A stretch of 64,000 nt of DNA from Metapseudomonas otitidis. GTDB lineage: Bacteria; Pseudomonadota; Gammaproteobacteria; Pseudomonadales; Pseudomonadaceae. Where the stretch lies: assembly GCF_900111835.1 (NCBI RefSeq), contig NZ_FOJP01000017.1, positions 62,001-126,000 on the forward strand, in the 5' to 3' direction. The translations under genes were made by a program, and so were the position numbers. Shown in pieces: positions 62,166 through 64,000 of the stretch (position 1 is the stretch's first letter; each line of letters begins with the position of its first letter). The notes under the pieces were generated by a model. It was not told the origin of the DNA. It did not search any database and saw only the letters and a program-made list of their open reading frames with translations.

Positions 62166-62525
62166 GATCGGTTCCTTGGCATCGGGCCCGGCGCCGGGCC
62201 GAGCGGGGCCACGTCACCCAGGCGGGCAACGGCAGCGCGGTGTTCAGGGAGTGCGGCGCGGCGCGGGGCGCTCAGCCGCTGGGACGGTGCCTCAGCGACA
62301 CCCCATCCGGACGGACATGGGGCACGGGCACGGCGGCAAGGCGATGGGCATGGCAAGCGGTTTCATGGTGCAGGTCCCCCTCTGGGCTGGGCCATATGCT
62401 TATTCCATTTAAATCTTATTTATCTATTTAAGCTTCGTTGACGGAATAAGAGCCTGCATTTAAAACCAGCCCCCAGAGGCCGGCAAATGCCTTCGCCCTA
62501 TATTTTCGATGCCGGAAGAGCATGT
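62166..62525. promoter_or_regulatory. Divergent control region, TonB receptor / LysR regulator
   Basis: 360 bp. The AT-rich part 62394-62468 carries a perfect 8-bp inverted repeat CTTATTCC (62399-62406) / GGAATAAG (62443-62450) with 36 bp between, a plausible LysR or CysB binding arrangement. The GC-rich rest shows no gene. Confidence 0.55.
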
Positions 62526-63455
62526 ATGGACCTGCGCCAACTCCGTTACTTCGTCGCCCTGATCGAATACCGCAGCTTCGTCCGCGCGGCCGATGCCATG
62601 GGCATCACCCAGCCGGCCTTCAGCCGCAGCATCCAGGGCCTGGAGCAGGCGCTGGGCTGCCAGCTGGTGGACCGAGGCAACAAGGACCTGCGCCCCACGC
62701 CGGAGGGCCAGGTGGTGCTGCAGCACGCGCTGCGCCTGGTGCAGGGCGCCAGCAACCTGGTGCACGAGATCAACCAGATGACCAAGCTGGACGCCGGCGA
62801 GCTGCACTTCGGCTGCGGCCCGGCGCCAGCGGCGAGCCTGGTGCCGGATGCGCTGGCAGCGTTCATCCGCCGCCATCCACGGGTGAATGCGCGCTTCGAG
62901 GTGAACAACTGGGAGACCCTGGGCCGTTTGCTGGCGCGCGAGGAGATCGAGTTCTTCATCGCCGACATCCGCCAGTTCGAGACCGACCCGAACTTCCAGA
63001 CCCGCGAATTGAGCCCGCGCCGGGGGCGTTTCTTCTGCCGGGCGGGGCATCCGCTGCTGGCCAAGGACAGCCTCTCCACTAACGACCTGTTCGACTACCC
63101 GCTGGCCGCCACGCGGTTGCCGGCCGGGGTGCGCAAGCTGCTGGCCGGCTTCAGCGGCAAGGCCGATTTCAGCCTCAACGTGGAATGCGAGCACGTACCC
63201 GCGCTGGTGCAGGTGGTGAGCCAGACCGATGCGGTGGGCCTGGCCATGCTGGAAACCCTGGCGCCCCACCTGGAGCGCGGCGAGCTGGCGCTGCTGGGCT
63301 TTCGCAACCTGCCGGAGAACCTGGACAGCCTCTCCGCCCGCTGCGGCATCGTCACCCGCACCGGCTACCGCCTCTCCCCCGCGGCGCGGGCGCTGATCGA
63401 GATCATCGTCGAGCGGGACCAGGCCGACGCAGCGCCAGAACGCCAGAGCGCCTGA
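62526..63455 (+). CDS. sftR: LysR-type regulator of the sulfate-ester module (SftR-like)
   Basis: 309 residues. The HTH is about 1-60 (MDLRQLRYFVALIEYRSFVR and DAMGITQPAFSRSIQGLE), followed by an effector-binding domain. The ATG at 62526 has GGAAGAG upstream and is the family start. It is divergent from the TonB receptor-atsK operon and convergent with an AtsR-like gene, the setting reported for SftR in P. putida S-313 as I recall it. It probably activates both neighbouring units. Confidence 0.82.
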   Translation: MDLRQLRYFVALIEYRSFVRAADAMGITQPAFSRSIQGLEQALGCQLVDRGNKDLRPTPEGQVVLQHALRLVQGASNLVHEINQMTKLDAGELHFGCGPAPAASLVPDALAAFIRRHPRVNARFEVNNWETLGRLLAREEIEFFIADIRQFETDPNFQTRELSPRRGRFFCRAGHPLLAKDSLSTNDLFDYPLAATRLPAGVRKLLAGFSGKADFSLNVECEHVPALVQVVSQTDAVGLAMLETLAPHLERGELALLGFRNLPENLDSLSARCGIVTRTGYRLSPAARALIEIIVERDQADAAPERQSA

Positions 63456-63660
63456 CGGACGCGGCCCGTGGGGGTACCTGTCGGTGGGCTGAAGCTGTGC
63501 GAAGCCCATCATGGCCGGGCGCCTCGGGCTCGATGCGGTTCGCACAGCTCACCGCATCCTACGGGCGGTGCCCATGCGCCTGGCGGGCGGCCCGCCGCCC
63601 CACGATCGGGGCCAACCGCGACTCCGTCGGTGGGCTGAAGCCCACCCTGCGAATCGGAGT
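63456..63660. repeat. Intergenic repeats between sftR-like and atsR-like genes
   Basis: 63483-63570 carries, rearranged and inverted, the CGATGCGGTTCGCACAGCTC and TGTGCGAAGCCCATCAT elements of the 58364 unit. TCGGTGGGCTGAAGC occurs twice (about 63480 and 63626). It may serve as a terminator for the two convergent genes. Confidence 0.7.
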
Positions 63661-64000
63661 TCAGCGCGAGGCCTGGGCGTGCTCGGCCAGGGCGGCATCG
63701 AGGAAGCGCGGTTCGGCCCAGTCGCTCACCTGGAAGGGTTTGCGGATCAGCCGCTGTTCGGCGGCGAAGTCGACGCCCTTCTGCAGGCGGGCGAGGAAGT
63801 CGGCATCCAGGCGCGGGTCGAAGATCGTGTGGAAGCTGTCGTCCTTGAGGTCGGTGCCGAGGATCACCGGCGGGTAGCTGGCCAGGCGCGAGACCAGCTC
63901 GACGTAGGCCTGCTTGTGGTCTTCGTCGCGCAGCCACTCCACCGCCTGCTGCTGGGCCTTGACCAGGCGCGCGGTGATCTCGGGGTAGTCGCGGACGAAG
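63661..64000 (-). CDS. atsR: AtsR/SsuA-like periplasmic binding protein (partial, N-terminus beyond right edge)
   Basis: The visible C-terminal 112 residues begin FVRDYPEITARLVKAQQQAV and include EWLRDEDHKQAYVELVSRLA and FDPRLDADFLARLQKGVDFA, as in SsuA/AtsR-type binding proteins. It reads leftward off the right edge, so signal peptide and ligand residues are not seen. With the AtsK module adjacent, a sulfate-ester binding role (AtsR) is the best guess; a sulfonate- or nitrate-type binding protein remains possible. Confidence 0.72.
   Translation of the reverse strand, partial: FVRDYPEITARLVKAQQQAVEWLRDEDHKQAYVELVSRLASYPPVILGTDLKDDSFHTIFDPRLDADFLARLQKGVDFAAEQRLIRKPFQVSDWAEPRFLDAALAEHAQASR

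Noticed and set aside
1-64000. CRISPR arrays, tRNA, rRNA, prophage or intact insertion sequence
   Set aside because: No regularly spaced short repeats, no cloverleaf-like stretch with a CCA end, no integrase or transposase motif was seen. A covariance-model search would be needed to exclude small RNAs.

Overview
The window is a GC-rich bacterial chromosome segment that reads as Pseudomonas. The evidence is the argA/argE pair with a CYTH-CHAD phosphatase, the aguRBA agmatine operon, the lsfA-ssuEADCBF order, an OprD-type porin, the mdcABCDEGH-madLM malonate operon, and REP-type palindromes between genes. I saw no rRNA, tRNA, CRISPR array, phage or intact insertion sequence. Gene density is high and base composition is even, so this looks like core or stable accessory chromosome. 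Species is not assignable by eye.

Layout. 1-5.7 kb: arginine biosynthesis (argA truncated by the left edge, argE, argC type 2) around a CYTH-CHAD protein and a DUF502 membrane protein. 5.7-6.6 kb: a gene-free repeat block. 6.6-11 kb: an Lrp/AsnC regulator divergent from a small ACT-like protein, a solitary GspE/PilB-type ATPase, and an SPFH-NfeD pair. 11-13.9 kb: aguR-aguB-aguA, converting agmatine to putrescine. 14.2-41 kb: a large sulfur-scavenging region. It holds lsfA-ssuEADCBF (alkanesulfonates), an OprD-type porin, tauABCD (taurine), a PLP lyase with a MetQ-like binding protein, a D-cysteine desulfhydrase, tcyJLN (cystine), and a less familiar operon of TonB receptor, flavin monooxygenase, aldo/keto reductase and SsuA-like binding protein. 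That last operon is divergent from a LacI regulator that carries an MFS exporter. An unusual, apparently degenerate sigma-54 activator and a small serine hydrolase close this part. 42.6-50.8 kb: malonate decarboxylase, its MadLM transporter and MdcR. 51-58 kb: iron acquisition (FecI-FecR-siderophore receptor with a Fur-like palindrome; tonB-exbB-exbD), with kptA between. 58.9-64 kb: a sulfate-ester module with an AtsK dioxygenase, a TonB receptor, a LysR regulator and the C-terminal end of an AtsR/SsuA-like binding protein cut by the right edge.

How it works together. The sulfur genes would import organosulfur compounds across the outer membrane (porin, two TonB receptors), bind them in the periplasm (SsuA, TauA, TcyJ, MetQ, two further SsuA-like proteins), and release sulfite or thiols in the cytoplasm with FMNH2- or 2-oxoglutarate-dependent oxygenases and PLP enzymes. 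The TonB-ExbB-ExbD operon inside the window could energise all three receptors. The least described unit is the LacI-linked operon at 32.1-40.3 kb. A perfect 12-bp palindrome lies between the regulator and the receptor gene. Other signals worth attention are two structured repeats whose arms differ but stay complementary, and a 500-bp block bounded by inverted repeats.
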